From: an uncultured Bacilli bacterium
GTDB taxonomy: Bacteria > Bacillota_I > Bacilli_A > RF39 > UBA660
Direction of reading: 5' to 3'
Assembly: GCA_934098665.1 (NCBI GenBank)
Contig: CAKOOO010000002.1
Span: 56,321-120,320, forward strand
Length of the DNA stretch: 64,000 bases
In this document: piece by piece, positions 45,914 through 55,073 of the stretch
Numbering within the stretch: position 1 is the first letter of the stretch
Layout: each line of letters begins with the position of its first letter
Program-made: the position numbers and the translations under genes
The notes under the pieces: model-generated
Told to the model about the DNA's origin: nothing
The model's input: the letters and a program-made list of their open reading frames with translations, nothing else
The model's database searches: none

Positions 45914-46487
45914 TTAAATATTCCTTATATGTATAAAATTTATTATCTTTGTTTATAACTAAATATAATTTATCATTACTCTCACTTATTAAATCATTTT
46001 TATTTACATAATCATAAATATTAACATTTATATTTTTTAAATTACCATACCACATATCATATCCATTTGAGGTTTGAATAATAATAGTATCATTATATCC
46101 ATCTTTATTTCCTTTGAAAATAACTATTCCACTTTCAATAGCGTAAACATTATTACCTAAAGTTTTTACACTTACGCCATCAAGGTATTTTTCGCCTTCT
46201 TCATAACTTATTTGTCCACTTACAGTTTGACTATCTACACTTTTATTAATATTTAATGAACCAAAATATTTCTCATAATATTTATTTACTAATGAAAAAT
46301 TAAATGCACTATTAAATACTTTTGTTTTAATAAAATCTTTTGCTTTAGGACTTACCTTAATTAAAATTAAACATATTATCAAAAGACATAATGAAATAAG
46401 TACTCTATTTATAAAACTTTTAAATTTTTTCTTAAATTTTTTACCTTTGTCATCATTAATATATTCATTTAACAAATCATTTTCCAT
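45900..46487 (-). CDS. spoIVFA: SpoIVFA-like regulator with degenerate LytM domain
   Basis: 195 aa. Cytoplasmic basic N-terminus, one transmembrane helix (VLISLCLLIICLILIKV, about 29-45) and a C-terminal M23/LytM-like domain (VYAIESGIVIFKGNKDGYND, SNGYDMWYGNL) lacking the catalytic His and Asp set. This matches SpoIVFA, which holds and inhibits SpoIVFB. Overlaps spoIVFB by 14 nt and mreD by 11 nt. Confidence 0.8.
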   Translation of the reverse strand: MENDLLNEYINDDKGKKFKKKFKSFINRVLISLCLLIICLILIKVSPKAKDFIKTKVFNSAFNFSLVNKYYEKYFGSLNINKSVDSQTVSGQISYEEGEKYLDGVSVKTLGNNVYAIESGIVIFKGNKDGYNDTIIIQTSNGYDMWYGNLKNINVNIYDYVNKNDLISESNDKLYLVINKDNKFYTYKEYLSEKN

Positions 46488-46824
46488 ACTTATATGTATG
46501 ATTATAATTTAGTAATATGAATATAATTTGTAAAATAAAACTTTTTTTAATTATTAAAAATAAATTGGACTTATATATTAAAGACATTATTATAATAAAA
46601 AGAAAATAACAAGTAGTGTTTTTTAAAAAATAATTATTTACCCTTTTAAGAAGAAAGTATAATAAAATCATTATTGAAGTAACTAAAAAATAAGTATTTA
46701 AAAACATATTATCTATAATAAGACTTATAAAAATAATATAATAAATATTTTTAAAGTTAATTATATTTAAAAAGAAATAACTATAATAATTTGTATAGTT
46801 ATAAATAATTAAATCAAGTATCAT
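46477..46824 (-). CDS. mreD: MreD-like rod-shape membrane protein
   Basis: 115 aa, hydrophobic throughout, about four transmembrane helices, shorter than the usual 160-170 residues. Recognised mainly by position between mreC and spoIVFA and by its topology. Starts in an ATGA overlap with mreC and ends with TGA overlapping spoIVFA. Confidence 0.7.
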   Translation of the reverse strand: MILDLIIYNYTNYYSYFFLNIINFKNIYYIIFISLIIDNMFLNTYFLVTSIMILLYFLLKRVNNYFLKNTTCYFLFIIIMSLIYKSNLFLIIKKSFILQIIFILLNYNHTYKYGK

Positions 46825-47429
46825 AAATTATCCTTTGATAAAATTACTAAATAGTTATTATAACTTTTTTTATAATTTATATTAAAAACTTTATCTGGAG
46901 TAAAATAATATTTATCTATTGTGCCAATAATAATTTTTTCATTAAAACCAGTAAGTGGTGAAACATAAACTTCATCATTTAGATTAACGTTATCAAATAA
47001 ACTTAATTTATTTTCATAATTTTTTATTAAATAATCATTATTATTAACCCTTGCAATTATTTGAAAATTAGCATTAGAAAGAAGCATAACATTTACATAT
47101 TTTTTATTTTTTTTAATAACTTTACCCACTAAAAAGTTATTATCAATAACTAAGTCATTTATGTTAACCTTTTTTGTATCACAAGCAAGTAAGATTTCAT
47201 TTTTAAAGTTATAAATATTATTACTAATTATTTTTCCATAAGTTACATTTGTTTTATAATTATTATTTTTTATAATGTTAATCTTTTCTATTTGGTCAAT
47301 ATATGAACTAATTATAGTATCATTACATTTAATATTTTTTGGTTTAAACATACTAAAAATAAAATTTTTTGATAAAATTAAAATAAATAAAATTAAAAAA
47401 AGGTAAGAGTATTTAATAAATTTTTTCAC
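46821..47429 (-). CDS. mreC: MreC-like rod-shape-determining protein
   Basis: 202 aa, shorter than the usual 270-300. N-terminal transmembrane helix (YLFLILFILILSKNFIFSM), a short coiled segment, then the beta-barrel domain with DNNFLVGKVIKKNKKYVNVM, DEVYVSPLTGFNEKIIIGTI. Periplasm-side scaffold of the elongation machinery. No mreB is in the window. Confidence 0.82.
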   Translation of the reverse strand: MKKFIKYSYLFLILFILILSKNFIFSMFKPKNIKCNDTIISSYIDQIEKINIIKNNNYKTNVTYGKIISNNIYNFKNEILLACDTKKVNINDLVIDNNFLVGKVIKKNKKYVNVMLLSNANFQIIARVNNNDYLIKNYENKLSLFDNVNLNDEVYVSPLTGFNEKIIIGTIDKYYFTPDKVFNINYKKSYNNYLVILSKDNL

Positions 47430-47457
47430 ATTTTTATTATTAACTTTTACCTAATTT

Positions 47458-48477
47458 TTATTCACAAATATTATCTTTTGAATAAAGTTTATTTGCAAAA
47501 ATTGTTTTTTCATTTTTACATCTTATTACATCTATTTTATCAAGAGAATATATTCTATCTTCATTTTTATTTAAGGTATATTCTTTTCCTTTGACAATGT
47601 TATCAACACTTTCTCTTTTATCTGTTAAAATGTAAGTTAAATCATAAATATTATTTTCATCATATTTATAATAAATACTACTTAAGCCATAATAATATAT
47701 ATTATCTAAAACATTTGTTAAAGCCCTTTGACCATTATTTATAATTACTTCATAATCATCATAAATATTTAAATCAATTATTATAGCATCATTTAAAATA
47801 ATTTCTTCATCTTCACCATTTACTATATATTTTGATACAAGACCAATAACTTCGATTTCATCATATATGTAATATTTATTTTGAGATACTTTAACATTTT
47901 TTAAAACTATTTTTTTATGACTATCAAAATTAACATAACCATTTATACCAACTTTGCTATCATAATAATCAAGTTCTACACAATTATCGGCAATTATTTT
48001 ACTAATTCTTCCTTTTATATGAATAAATTTATTTTTATAATTATTAAATACATCTTTTTCATTATTTGTTAGAAACTCACTTATATCTTTAGTTTCTATG
48101 GCATCGGTGCTACATGCATAACTTTTATGATAATTTTTATCAAGTATTAAGGTATTATCACAATTATATATTCTATAAAAAATGGAGTTATATGTACTAA
48201 CTTTTTCTGAGGAAGTATACTCAAGCACCATAATTGCGGGTTTTTTTAAAATAATAAATGAATAATAATCAATTACATAAATAAATAAAAATATCATAAG
48301 GGGAAATATTACCACTTTAAATGGTAAGTTTTTAGTATTAAGTATAAGACCTATGCTTAATATGATAATTCCTATTAAAACAGATAGTAGTCTATAAAAT
48401 GAATAAGTAAATATAAAAAATGGCGTAAATATTAATAAAAGACCCACTATAAAAAACCATATATTTTCCTTCTTCAC
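47458..48477 (-). CDS. Membrane protein with extracellular OB-like domain, unknown function
   Basis: 339 aa. Three hydrophobic segments in the first 75 residues (FFIVGLLLIFTPFFIFTYSF, VLIGIIILSIGLIL, VVIFPLMIFLFIYVI), then about 260 soluble residues. NYKNKFIHIKGRISKIIADN and YDEIEVIGLVSKYIV suggest an OB-fold. Located directly upstream of mreC in the same direction. Family not recognised. Confidence 0.6.
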   Translation of the reverse strand: MKKENIWFFIVGLLLIFTPFFIFTYSFYRLLSVLIGIIILSIGLILNTKNLPFKVVIFPLMIFLFIYVIDYYSFIILKKPAIMVLEYTSSEKVSTYNSIFYRIYNCDNTLILDKNYHKSYACSTDAIETKDISEFLTNNEKDVFNNYKNKFIHIKGRISKIIADNCVELDYYDSKVGINGYVNFDSHKKIVLKNVKVSQNKYYIYDEIEVIGLVSKYIVNGEDEEIILNDAIIIDLNIYDDYEVIINNGQRALTNVLDNIYYYGLSSIYYKYDENNIYDLTYILTDKRESVDNIVKGKEYTLNKNEDRIYSLDKIDVIRCKNEKTIFANKLYSKDNICE

Positions 48478-48545
48478 ACCTATCGCCTACTTCCTATAAA
48501 TAGTATACACTAAAAAAAATTAATTTTAAATAATTTTTTTATATA

Positions 48546-48574
48546 TTTACATAAATTTAAATAATTAGTATAAT
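48546..48574 (+). promoter_or_regulatory. Promoter of the phosphohexomutase gene
   Basis: TTTACA (48546-48551), 17-bp spacer, TATAAT (48569-48574), followed by GGTG 6 nt before the ATG at 48590. Confidence 0.8.
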
Positions 48575-48589
48575 TTATTTGGTGATAAA

Positions 48590-49948
48590 ATGAAAAAATA
48601 TATTTTTAGAGAGTATGATGTAAGGGGTATATACCCAAGTGATTTAAATGATGAAGATGCATATGTTTTCGGGCGTGCTTTTGCAAGTTATATAAAAACA
48701 AATAAAGTAATTATTGGTCATGATAATAGACTTTCTTCAGAAAGTATAAATGAAAATTTAATAAAAGGTTTAATAGATAGTGGCGCTGATATAATCGATT
48801 TAGGATTATGCACTACACCAATATATTATTATTATAAAAAACTTTTTAATATTGAAAATGGTATTATGATAACAGCCTCTCATAATCCAAAGGAATATAA
48901 CGGCTTTAAATTTTCTTTTTCTATTTTAGGTAATGCATGTGGTAAAGAAATTTTTGATTTTAGGGATTTTCTTTTCAAAAATAATTTTAAAAATTTAAAA
49001 GGTAGTTATCAAAAATATGATGATAATTTTGAAAGTTATATTAATAAAATTAAAGAAAGTGTTAATTTAGGAAATAAAAAAATAAAAGTAGTTTTTGACC
49101 CAGGAAATGGAACTGGTGCTATAGTACTTGATAAAATTTTAAAAAATTTTAATATTGACTATAAAATTATTAATGGAAAAAGTGATGGAAACTTTCCAGT
49201 TCATCACCCAGACCCATCAGTCGAAGAAAATATGCAAATGCTTAAAGATGAAGTAAAAGAAAACCATTTTGATATAGCTCTTGGTATTGATGGAGATGCA
49301 GATAGAGTTGGCGTTGTTGATGATAAAGGAGTATTTACACCAATTGATAATGTTATGATAAATATGTATAAATATTTAAATCCTACTTTAAAAAATAGAA
49401 ATGCTATTATGGATGTAAAGTGCTCAAAAGCAGTTATTGATGAAATGAAAAAAATTAATTTACCACTTACAATTTATCGTACAGGTAATAGTTATATGAA
49501 TTTAAAAATAAATGAAATGAATTTAGATTTTGGTGGTGAATTTTCTGGTCATCTTTGGTTTAAAGATAAATGGATAGGAACTGATGATGGAATTTATAAT
49601 GCTTTAAGAATTATTGAAATGCTTTCAAAAAGTGAAAATAGTTTTAGCAAGATGAGTGAAAGCATTCCAAAATATTTTCATACTCCAGAAATAAAAATTG
49701 AAGTTACCGAAGAAAATAAATCAAAAATAATAGATAAATTAAAAGAATATCTTGATAAAGAAAATATTAAATATAATAATATTGATGGCATAAGAATTGA
49801 TTATGAAGACGGTTTTACTCTTATAAGGCAGTCAAATACAGGACCAGTTTTAACAGTAAGATTTGAAAGAAAAGATGAAAAATCTTTAGAGAAAGAAAAA
49901 CAAAAATATTTAGATTTAATCAAAAAAATATCATTAGAATTAAACTAA
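48590..49948 (+). CDS. Phosphomannomutase/phosphoglucomutase
   Basis: 452 aa, alpha-D-phosphohexomutase. Opening FREYDVRGIYP, phosphoserine loop ITASHNPKEYNGFK (about 95), metal loop GIDGDADRVGVVDD (about 226-239), sugar loop FGGEFSGHLWF (about 320) and phosphate loop RQSNTGPVLTVRFE. Interconverts hexose 1- and 6-phosphates for cell-envelope sugars. ManB/AlgC type; sugar preference not readable. Confidence 0.93.
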   Translation: MKKYIFREYDVRGIYPSDLNDEDAYVFGRAFASYIKTNKVIIGHDNRLSSESINENLIKGLIDSGADIIDLGLCTTPIYYYYKKLFNIENGIMITASHNPKEYNGFKFSFSILGNACGKEIFDFRDFLFKNNFKNLKGSYQKYDDNFESYINKIKESVNLGNKKIKVVFDPGNGTGAIVLDKILKNFNIDYKIINGKSDGNFPVHHPDPSVEENMQMLKDEVKENHFDIALGIDGDADRVGVVDDKGVFTPIDNVMINMYKYLNPTLKNRNAIMDVKCSKAVIDEMKKINLPLTIYRTGNSYMNLKINEMNLDFGGEFSGHLWFKDKWIGTDDGIYNALRIIEMLSKSENSFSKMSESIPKYFHTPEIKIEVTEENKSKIIDKLKEYLDKENIKYNNIDGIRIDYEDGFTLIRQSNTGPVLTVRFERKDEKSLEKEKQKYLDLIKKISLELN

Positions 49949-49951
49949 TGA
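49931..49951 (+). terminator. Terminator of the phosphohexomutase gene
   Basis: Stem TCATTAG/CTAATGA (49931-49937, 49945-49951) followed by seven Ts. Confidence 0.85.
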
Positions 49952-49956
49952 TTTTT

Positions 49957-50253
49957 TTATTCAATAACACTTTTCCATTTAGCTGTAAGTTTAATATTTT
50001 CAAAAACTAATGTATCTTCATCAAACTTTTTATCATTTAAATACCAGCCTTCGAATATATAGCCCTCTTTTACAGGATCTGGTGGCATCTTTATTTTTGA
50101 GGCAGGTCTTATAGAAAGTGCTTCATAAGTTTGAGCTCCCATTGTATCAAATGTTATAACATAACTTTTAGTAAGCCATAAAATTAAAAAAGATAATAAT
50201 ATAGTAATCATTATACCCAAAAATATATATGTAAATTTATATGCTTTTGACAC
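49957..50253 (-). CDS. Small anchored protein with one InlB B-like repeat
   Basis: 98 aa. N-terminal transmembrane helix (YIFLGIMITILLSFLILWLT) and one complete Listeria/Bacteroides B-repeat: VITFDTMGAQTYEALSIRPA, PPDPVKEGYIFEGWYLNDKK, KLTAKW. Such repeats usually come in arrays on adhesins, so a single one is unusual. The structured repeat at 50342-50512 lies upstream. Confidence 0.78.
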   Translation of the reverse strand: MSKAYKFTYIFLGIMITILLSFLILWLTKSYVITFDTMGAQTYEALSIRPASKIKMPPDPVKEGYIFEGWYLNDKKFDEDTLVFENIKLTAKWKSVIE

Positions 50254-50341
50254 TATATCACCCTTTTTCTATTTCCATCCTACTAAAATAATATAATATT
50301 TTTTACATTTAGTCAATGAAATTACTTGCATTTTAATTAAA

Positions 50342-50512
50342 AAAAGAAAACTTGTATTTCAAAGTTTTCGTTTACATTTTCGTTCGGAATAATTTATATC
50401 CCGCACCATCCGAGAGCGGTTAACATTTCGCGATTGGAATAATTTATATCCCGCACCATCCAAGAGCGGTTAACATGTTCTAAACATTTTTCAAATGCAA
50501 TTATATTATAAC
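50342..50512 (-). repeat. Interspersed structured repeat, copy B (core duplicated)
   Basis: Matches copy A at 18411-18530, but its 41-bp core occurs twice (50386-50426 and 50436-50476), period 50 bp, with one mismatch between units. The shared hairpin GAAAACTT/AAGTTTTC (starting 50345) and the shared far end (ending AAATGCAATTATATTA) bracket the core. Conserved stems CCGC/GCGG and CGGGATA/TATTCCG suggest a transcribed structured element. Confidence 0.65.
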
Positions 50513-50522
50513 ACAAATAATT

Positions 50523-52223
50523 TTATTTAACTACTTTGTTTTCCTCAAATGATAAAAGATTTGGCATATATAAAGTATCTATCAATGCTTTATTATTATT
50601 TAAAAAGTTCTTGCCAATAAATAATACATTTGGAATATATAAATATTTTAATGATTTATTTACTAGTAAAAAGTTATCATCTATTTTCTCTATATTAGGT
50701 AAGCATAAATACTTTATATTTTCATTTAAACTCATAAAATCTTTTCCTACTACCTTTAATTTTGGAGCATAAAATTCTTTTAAAGAAGTATTACACCATA
50801 AAAAGTTATCATCTGCAAAATAAATATTTTCTAGATAACATTTTTCAAGAGAATTTATATTATTTCCTAAAAAGGAATAACCAACTCTTTTAAGATTAGG
50901 CATACTAATTTCTTTTAAAGTATTATTATAATATAAAAATGAGTTTCCTATATATTCTACATTTGGAAGATCTACTTTTTCTAGCGATATAGCATTAGAC
51001 ATAAAACTATAATCTACTCTTTTAAGTTTTGGAAGTGATACATCTTTTATTTTAACAGCATTTATTGCAAAACCGTTACCTATTACCATACAATTAGGTA
51101 AATTAATATATTCTAAATCAAAGCATCTTATTAAAAGTCTATCTTCAACATATATGGTATCTTTCGAAGAAAAATATTTAATAAAGTGGCTTGTTTCTAA
51201 AAAATCATCATAAATTTTTTTTACATTTTCTAAAACAATACCAATTAACTTATTAAATTTATCAAGCTTTAAATATACTTTTACATTATTTTCACATGTA
51301 ATATAAATATCTTTATTTTCATTATTATTTATTATCTTAATATTTTTAATATATTTTATAATCTCTTCAGCACTATCATATCTACATGGGTCATAACATT
51401 TAAATTTTTTATTTACTAAATCAAGTACATAACTATCAAATAAAATATATTTTTCTTTAGGCAATTTTTTTACCTTAAAATTATCAATAACTATATTATT
51501 AGCACAATAATAAATATTATTACATTCAAAATTATATTTATAGTATTTACCCTCAGTAGTTTTTACATAACTAGGTAGTTCAAATTTTTCTTTTATATTA
51601 CTTTGTTTTATACCTAAATATTTTTCAAAAGAATAAGTAAGTCCTTTATTAATATTTTCTAAATTATTTTGATATGTTGCATCAGGATTAGTTACACTAT
51701 GATTATATCTATTTTTAATTGATAAATAATTTGTATCAAGTGTAAACTGAAGTGATAATACACTTACCCCATATTCATCTTCCCTTAAAGGATTATCTTT
51801 TCTTTTGATCTCTAAGGCATTATCTTTAACTGCGAAAAATACCCTATTTGTCTTAAGTCTATCAGCTTTAAATGTACAAAGTTCTTCGCCTTTAGCATAA
51901 TATTTTTTATAAGATAGTATTTCATCGTTACTATAACACTCTTTTAAAGTATAGCCTTTTTCCTTAAAAAGTTCATAAGGATTTTTTAAAGTTTCTGTTA
52001 AAAGAATATTATTTTTTTCTATTTTATTCATAACTAGTTTTTGAAATTCTAAAACCATATCATTATGAATAATATCATCATATAAAAAGTGGTTTTCATA
52101 AAAAAGCGATGATAAAACTTCATACAATTTATTTTCTTCGATTATACTTGGAAATAAATCTCTACATAGTTTACTAAATTTTTCACCATATTTTTTCTTT
52201 ATTATCTTTAAATCATTAACCAT
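50523..52223 (-). CDS. BspA-like leucine-rich-repeat protein
   Basis: 566 aa from the ATG at 52223, with GGGG 5-6 nt upstream. The C-terminal 230 residues are BspA/LRR_5-type repeats, for example INLPNCMVIGNGFAINAVKI, LPKLKRVDYSFMSNAISLEK, MPNLKRVGYSFLGNN. The first 330 residues are a mixed alpha/beta region without a signal peptide, so it may be cytoplasmic or released unconventionally. Function unknown. Confidence 0.75.
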   Translation of the reverse strand: MVNDLKIIKKKYGEKFSKLCRDLFPSIIEENKLYEVLSSLFYENHFLYDDIIHNDMVLEFQKLVMNKIEKNNILLTETLKNPYELFKEKGYTLKECYSNDEILSYKKYYAKGEELCTFKADRLKTNRVFFAVKDNALEIKRKDNPLREDEYGVSVLSLQFTLDTNYLSIKNRYNHSVTNPDATYQNNLENINKGLTYSFEKYLGIKQSNIKEKFELPSYVKTTEGKYYKYNFECNNIYYCANNIVIDNFKVKKLPKEKYILFDSYVLDLVNKKFKCYDPCRYDSAEEIIKYIKNIKIINNNENKDIYITCENNVKVYLKLDKFNKLIGIVLENVKKIYDDFLETSHFIKYFSSKDTIYVEDRLLIRCFDLEYINLPNCMVIGNGFAINAVKIKDVSLPKLKRVDYSFMSNAISLEKVDLPNVEYIGNSFLYYNNTLKEISMPNLKRVGYSFLGNNINSLEKCYLENIYFADDNFLWCNTSLKEFYAPKLKVVGKDFMSLNENIKYLCLPNIEKIDDNFLLVNKSLKYLYIPNVLFIGKNFLNNNKALIDTLYMPNLLSFEENKVVK

Positions 52224-52323
52224 ACTATCCCCATAATTACTAATTATCCTATCATACTTTTTGGATAAATAAAAGAAAAACATTATCCAGTTTATTTAAA
52301 TAATGTTTTTAATATAAATAATT

Positions 52324-53961
52324 TTAATTTTTCACAATGTACGGATTATTCCAAGTTCCATCACCAGATAATTTAGCCTCAGAGGATAATGATATAACAG
52401 GACGAGCGCCATAAGAGTCATCCACAATACCAGCATCACGAGAACCCTCATTAGTCACATAGAACTCAGCAGCAATTCTATTACCACTATTATAGAAAGT
52501 ATCAGGCGACATCAACCAATAATATTGGTTTGTATACAAGTAATAAGTACTATTACCAGAGTAAAGTTTTCCACCAGCCATTGCTGCTTCATCTGCTGTT
52601 ATAAGACCTACTGGATAGGTTAATGCACTATTTCCTATACTACTTTCCTTTGATGTAAATTTATCACTTTCTGTTGGACATTTTAATTGGGGATTTGGCG
52701 TACTTCCATAAAGTCTTGTATATGGTGCATAAAATAAATCTGATGATGGGCTTGATGACCATGTTCCATCTGTTACACTTCTATCATTACAAAATATTTG
52801 ATCTTTTGATACTAATACATTATCTTTTAATGTTGTTCCTGCATACCAATTTTCTAATGCTGTTTTTATATCACTTGATGTACTATTTCCATGTTGTTGT
52901 CCCTCCGTATACATGTAACCTACATATTCTGATTTATCTCTACTACTATTAAATGCACTGGTTCCTATTTGTGTACCTTCGCCTGTCATAATTACTCTAG
53001 TACTTTCTGTTGGTGCTGTTGTTCCTATATATATCATTCTTATTGAACCATCGCCGTTTATTCTGATTATTCGCCAATAGATATCTTTATTTGAACTATC
53101 TTTTCCAAATTTTAACCAGTTATTATCTACGGCTCCTCTGAAATAGTATGACTTCATACCAGTTGTTGCAGTATAATCATCTTCAGTAGCATACATTCCT
53201 TCATTAGTTGTAGCAACATTTGCAAAATCAGGGTTTCCTTTTGCCTCAATTGTATCTTTCCCACCATTATGTGCAAGTATTGTTTCATAAGCTTTCGGAG
53301 GCATTTCCTCAACAGTGCAATTATTATTTTCTACATATATTTTACCTGTAAATGATTTATTACCTAGTTGTGCTTGGTCTACTTCTAAATTATAATATCT
53401 TCCTGTTATATTTATATTTTGCACTACACTTGTTCCCTCACTTGTTATTGTAGCTCCTCTTACAAGTGTTTTCTTTGCTCCAACTGTTGTTGTTTTTGGT
53501 GTCCATGTACTATCATAAGCAAAATTTGTTTCACTTGCATAACTATTTGTTCCACTTGGACTATCTACTTGCATTGTTATTTCTTTTGTTGCTCCACTTG
53601 TTACTGAAACAGTACTTCCATATATTTCACTAGAAAGATCATATTCATACACTACATCATATGTACATGTTGTTAATACATCTGGTGCACCGGTTAGATT
53701 TACAGTAAGTGTAGCGGTATTTTCTGCGGCTAGTCCAGTATTACCTTTAAACATTCCACTTGTAGGTACTATTACATTTAAATTTGCACTTGTTGCTATA
53801 AATGAAGTATCTCCTATTGTACTTGCGTGAATATTTACTGCTACCTTATTTTCAAGGTTTACTGTAAACATACCAAAATATGCAAACGATGCAGTTATAA
53901 ATACTATTAATAATATTACACTTGCAATAATACCAGTAAAATTAGTCTTTTTATTTTCCAT
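52324..53961 (-). CDS. Phase-variable surface protein 3 (different N-terminus, lectin-like C-terminus)
   Basis: 545 aa. Signal anchor (MENKKTNFTGIIASVILLIV FITASFAYFG) unrelated to the MKKKK family, then a beta-rich region of about 200 residues. From about 270 it is homologous to surface proteins 1 and 2: YYFRGAVDNNWLKFG, YWRIIRINGDGSIRMIY, CNDRS, TYPVGLITADEA, YYWLMSP, YGARPVISLS, GDGTWNNPYIVKN. The same switch cassette (54048-54194) lies 86 bp upstream, inverted away here (OFF). Its variable segment is not GC-rich. Confidence 0.75.
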   Translation of the reverse strand: MENKKTNFTGIIASVILLIVFITASFAYFGMFTVNLENKVAVNIHASTIGDTSFIATSANLNVIVPTSGMFKGNTGLAAENTATLTVNLTGAPDVLTTCTYDVVYEYDLSSEIYGSTVSVTSGATKEITMQVDSPSGTNSYASETNFAYDSTWTPKTTTVGAKKTLVRGATITSEGTSVVQNINITGRYYNLEVDQAQLGNKSFTGKIYVENNNCTVEEMPPKAYETILAHNGGKDTIEAKGNPDFANVATTNEGMYATEDDYTATTGMKSYYFRGAVDNNWLKFGKDSSNKDIYWRIIRINGDGSIRMIYIGTTAPTESTRVIMTGEGTQIGTSAFNSSRDKSEYVGYMYTEGQQHGNSTSSDIKTALENWYAGTTLKDNVLVSKDQIFCNDRSVTDGTWSSSPSSDLFYAPYTRLYGSTPNPQLKCPTESDKFTSKESSIGNSALTYPVGLITADEAAMAGGKLYSGNSTYYLYTNQYYWLMSPDTFYNSGNRIAAEFYVTNEGSRDAGIVDDSYGARPVISLSSEAKLSGDGTWNNPYIVKN

Positions 53962-54047
53962 AACTTTTCACCCTTTCACAAAATGCGAACAATTAAATTT
54001 TTTTATAAAATTAAATCTTAATTTTTCCCCGTAAATACGTTATGTAA

Positions 54048-54194
54048 TTTTCTTATATTAGGTAGATTTAAGAAAATACGAAAGCGTAATTTCGTTATTT
54101 AGACTTTAAAAATATATAATAATAATGTATAATTTAGGTGTAAGGTACGTAAATACGAGGTAGGATTTTCTTAAATCTACCTACTTTAGGAAAA
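54048..54194. promoter_or_regulatory. Invertible promoter cassette, copy 3 (OFF orientation)
   Basis: Inverted repeats at 54048-54077 and 54165-54194 enclose 87 bp. TTTAAA (54105-54110), 17 bp, TATAAT (54128-54133) lie on the plus strand, facing away from surface gene 3. Both repeats share the central TAGGTAG. Confidence 0.88.
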
Positions 54195-54243
54195 TACGAA
54201 CAAGGTAAATACTGGGTTTCAGGGCATTTTATGGCTATAAAAA

Positions 54244-54270
54244 AAATAACATATATTTTACATGTTATTT
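54244..54270 (-). terminator. Terminator downstream of rpe, insulating inverton copy 3
   Basis: Perfect stem AAATAACAT/ATGTTATTT (54244-54252, 54262-54270), followed on the minus strand by a T tract. It ends the rlmN-to-rpe transcript before surface gene 3. Confidence 0.85.
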
Positions 54271-54455
54271 ACATAATTTTTCTTGTTTTTAAGAAAGTCC
54301 AATATTATCTATTTTAGTTATTGAAATAATTTTTGTATTTTTAAATATATCTTTAATTGAATTTACTTTTTTATGATTAGTTTTTTCAAGATATATATAA
54401 ATATATACAACTATTTTATTACTTATAAAAACTAGAACAATTATAGTCCTAGTAA
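54271..54455. other. Non-coding remainder of the 53962-54455 intergenic region
   Basis: The 494-bp gap holds the 5' leader of surface gene 3, inverton copy 3 and a terminator. In 54296-54452 a minus-strand frame of about 50 codons is open after rpe but has no ATG, GTG or TTG start, so it is not called as a gene. Nothing else is recognised. Confidence 0.5.
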
Positions 54456-55073
54456 TTACTTAAGCATACTTATTTGTTTATCATAATTATCACTTTTTGT
54501 AATAAATGAACCTGATATAACTAAATCAACTTTATCTTTCACAAAATTAATTGTTTCACTATTAATACCACCATCAACGGCAATATCAAAATTATAATTA
54601 TTTTTAATGCTATTTAAATAATCTATAGTTTGTAAAACATCTTTTATAAAAATTTGACCACCTTTACCTGGCATAACACTCATAACTAAAATAGTATCTA
54701 CCATATCAAAATATTTTTCAAAATCAGTTATATTTTCATTTGGATTAATAGCAATACCTGCCTTAATACCTAAACTTTTTATATAATTAATTAAATTTTG
54801 CGCATCATTTACATTATGAATAATTATTTCATCAACATTTAATGTAGCTAAACTATCAATATATTTTTTAGGGTCTATTACCATTAAATGAATATTAAGT
54901 TTCTTTTTAGAACTTTTTAGTAAAGATATTACATTTTTTAAAGTGAAATTTTTAGTTTCAACATATTTACCATCACATAAATCTACATGTATAAAATCAG
55001 TTTTTGTATTATTTAAAACCTCAATACATTTTTTATAATTATCGCTTGCTAAATAACTTACTGCTATTTTCAT
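54456..55073 (-). CDS. rpe: Ribulose-phosphate 3-epimerase
   Basis: 205 aa TIM barrel, slightly short. FIHVDLCDGKYV (metal His/Asp), LNIHLMVIDPKKYI, MSVMPGKGGQIF and IAVDGGINSETI are all present. Interconverts ribulose 5-phosphate and xylulose 5-phosphate. Overlaps rsgA by 35 nt. It is the last gene of the rlmN-prpC-prkC-rsgA-rpe operon. Note that the window's only transketolase looks inactive. Confidence 0.92.
   Translation of the reverse strand: MKIAVSYLASDNYKKCIEVLNNTKTDFIHVDLCDGKYVETKNFTLKNVISLLKSSKKKLNIHLMVIDPKKYIDSLATLNVDEIIIHNVNDAQNLINYIKSLGIKAGIAINPNENITDFEKYFDMVDTILVMSVMPGKGGQIFIKDVLQTIDYLNSIKNNYNFDIAVDGGINSETINFVKDKVDLVISGSFITKSDNYDKQISMLK

Noticed and set aside
46477..46824. Mollicute genetic code (TGA as Trp)
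   Set aside because: mreC ends in TGA within an ATGA overlap with mreD, mreD ends in TGA overlapping the spoIVFA start, and normal genes use TGG for Trp. Code 11 fits.
50436..50476. Insertion-sequence end or attachment site at the duplicated core
   Set aside because: No transposase, terminal inverted repeats or target-site duplication flank either copy of the element.
54296..54452. Small open frame of about 50 codons downstream of rpe
   Set aside because: No standard start codon or ribosome-binding site, and low-complexity content. Kept only as a note in the intergenic entry.
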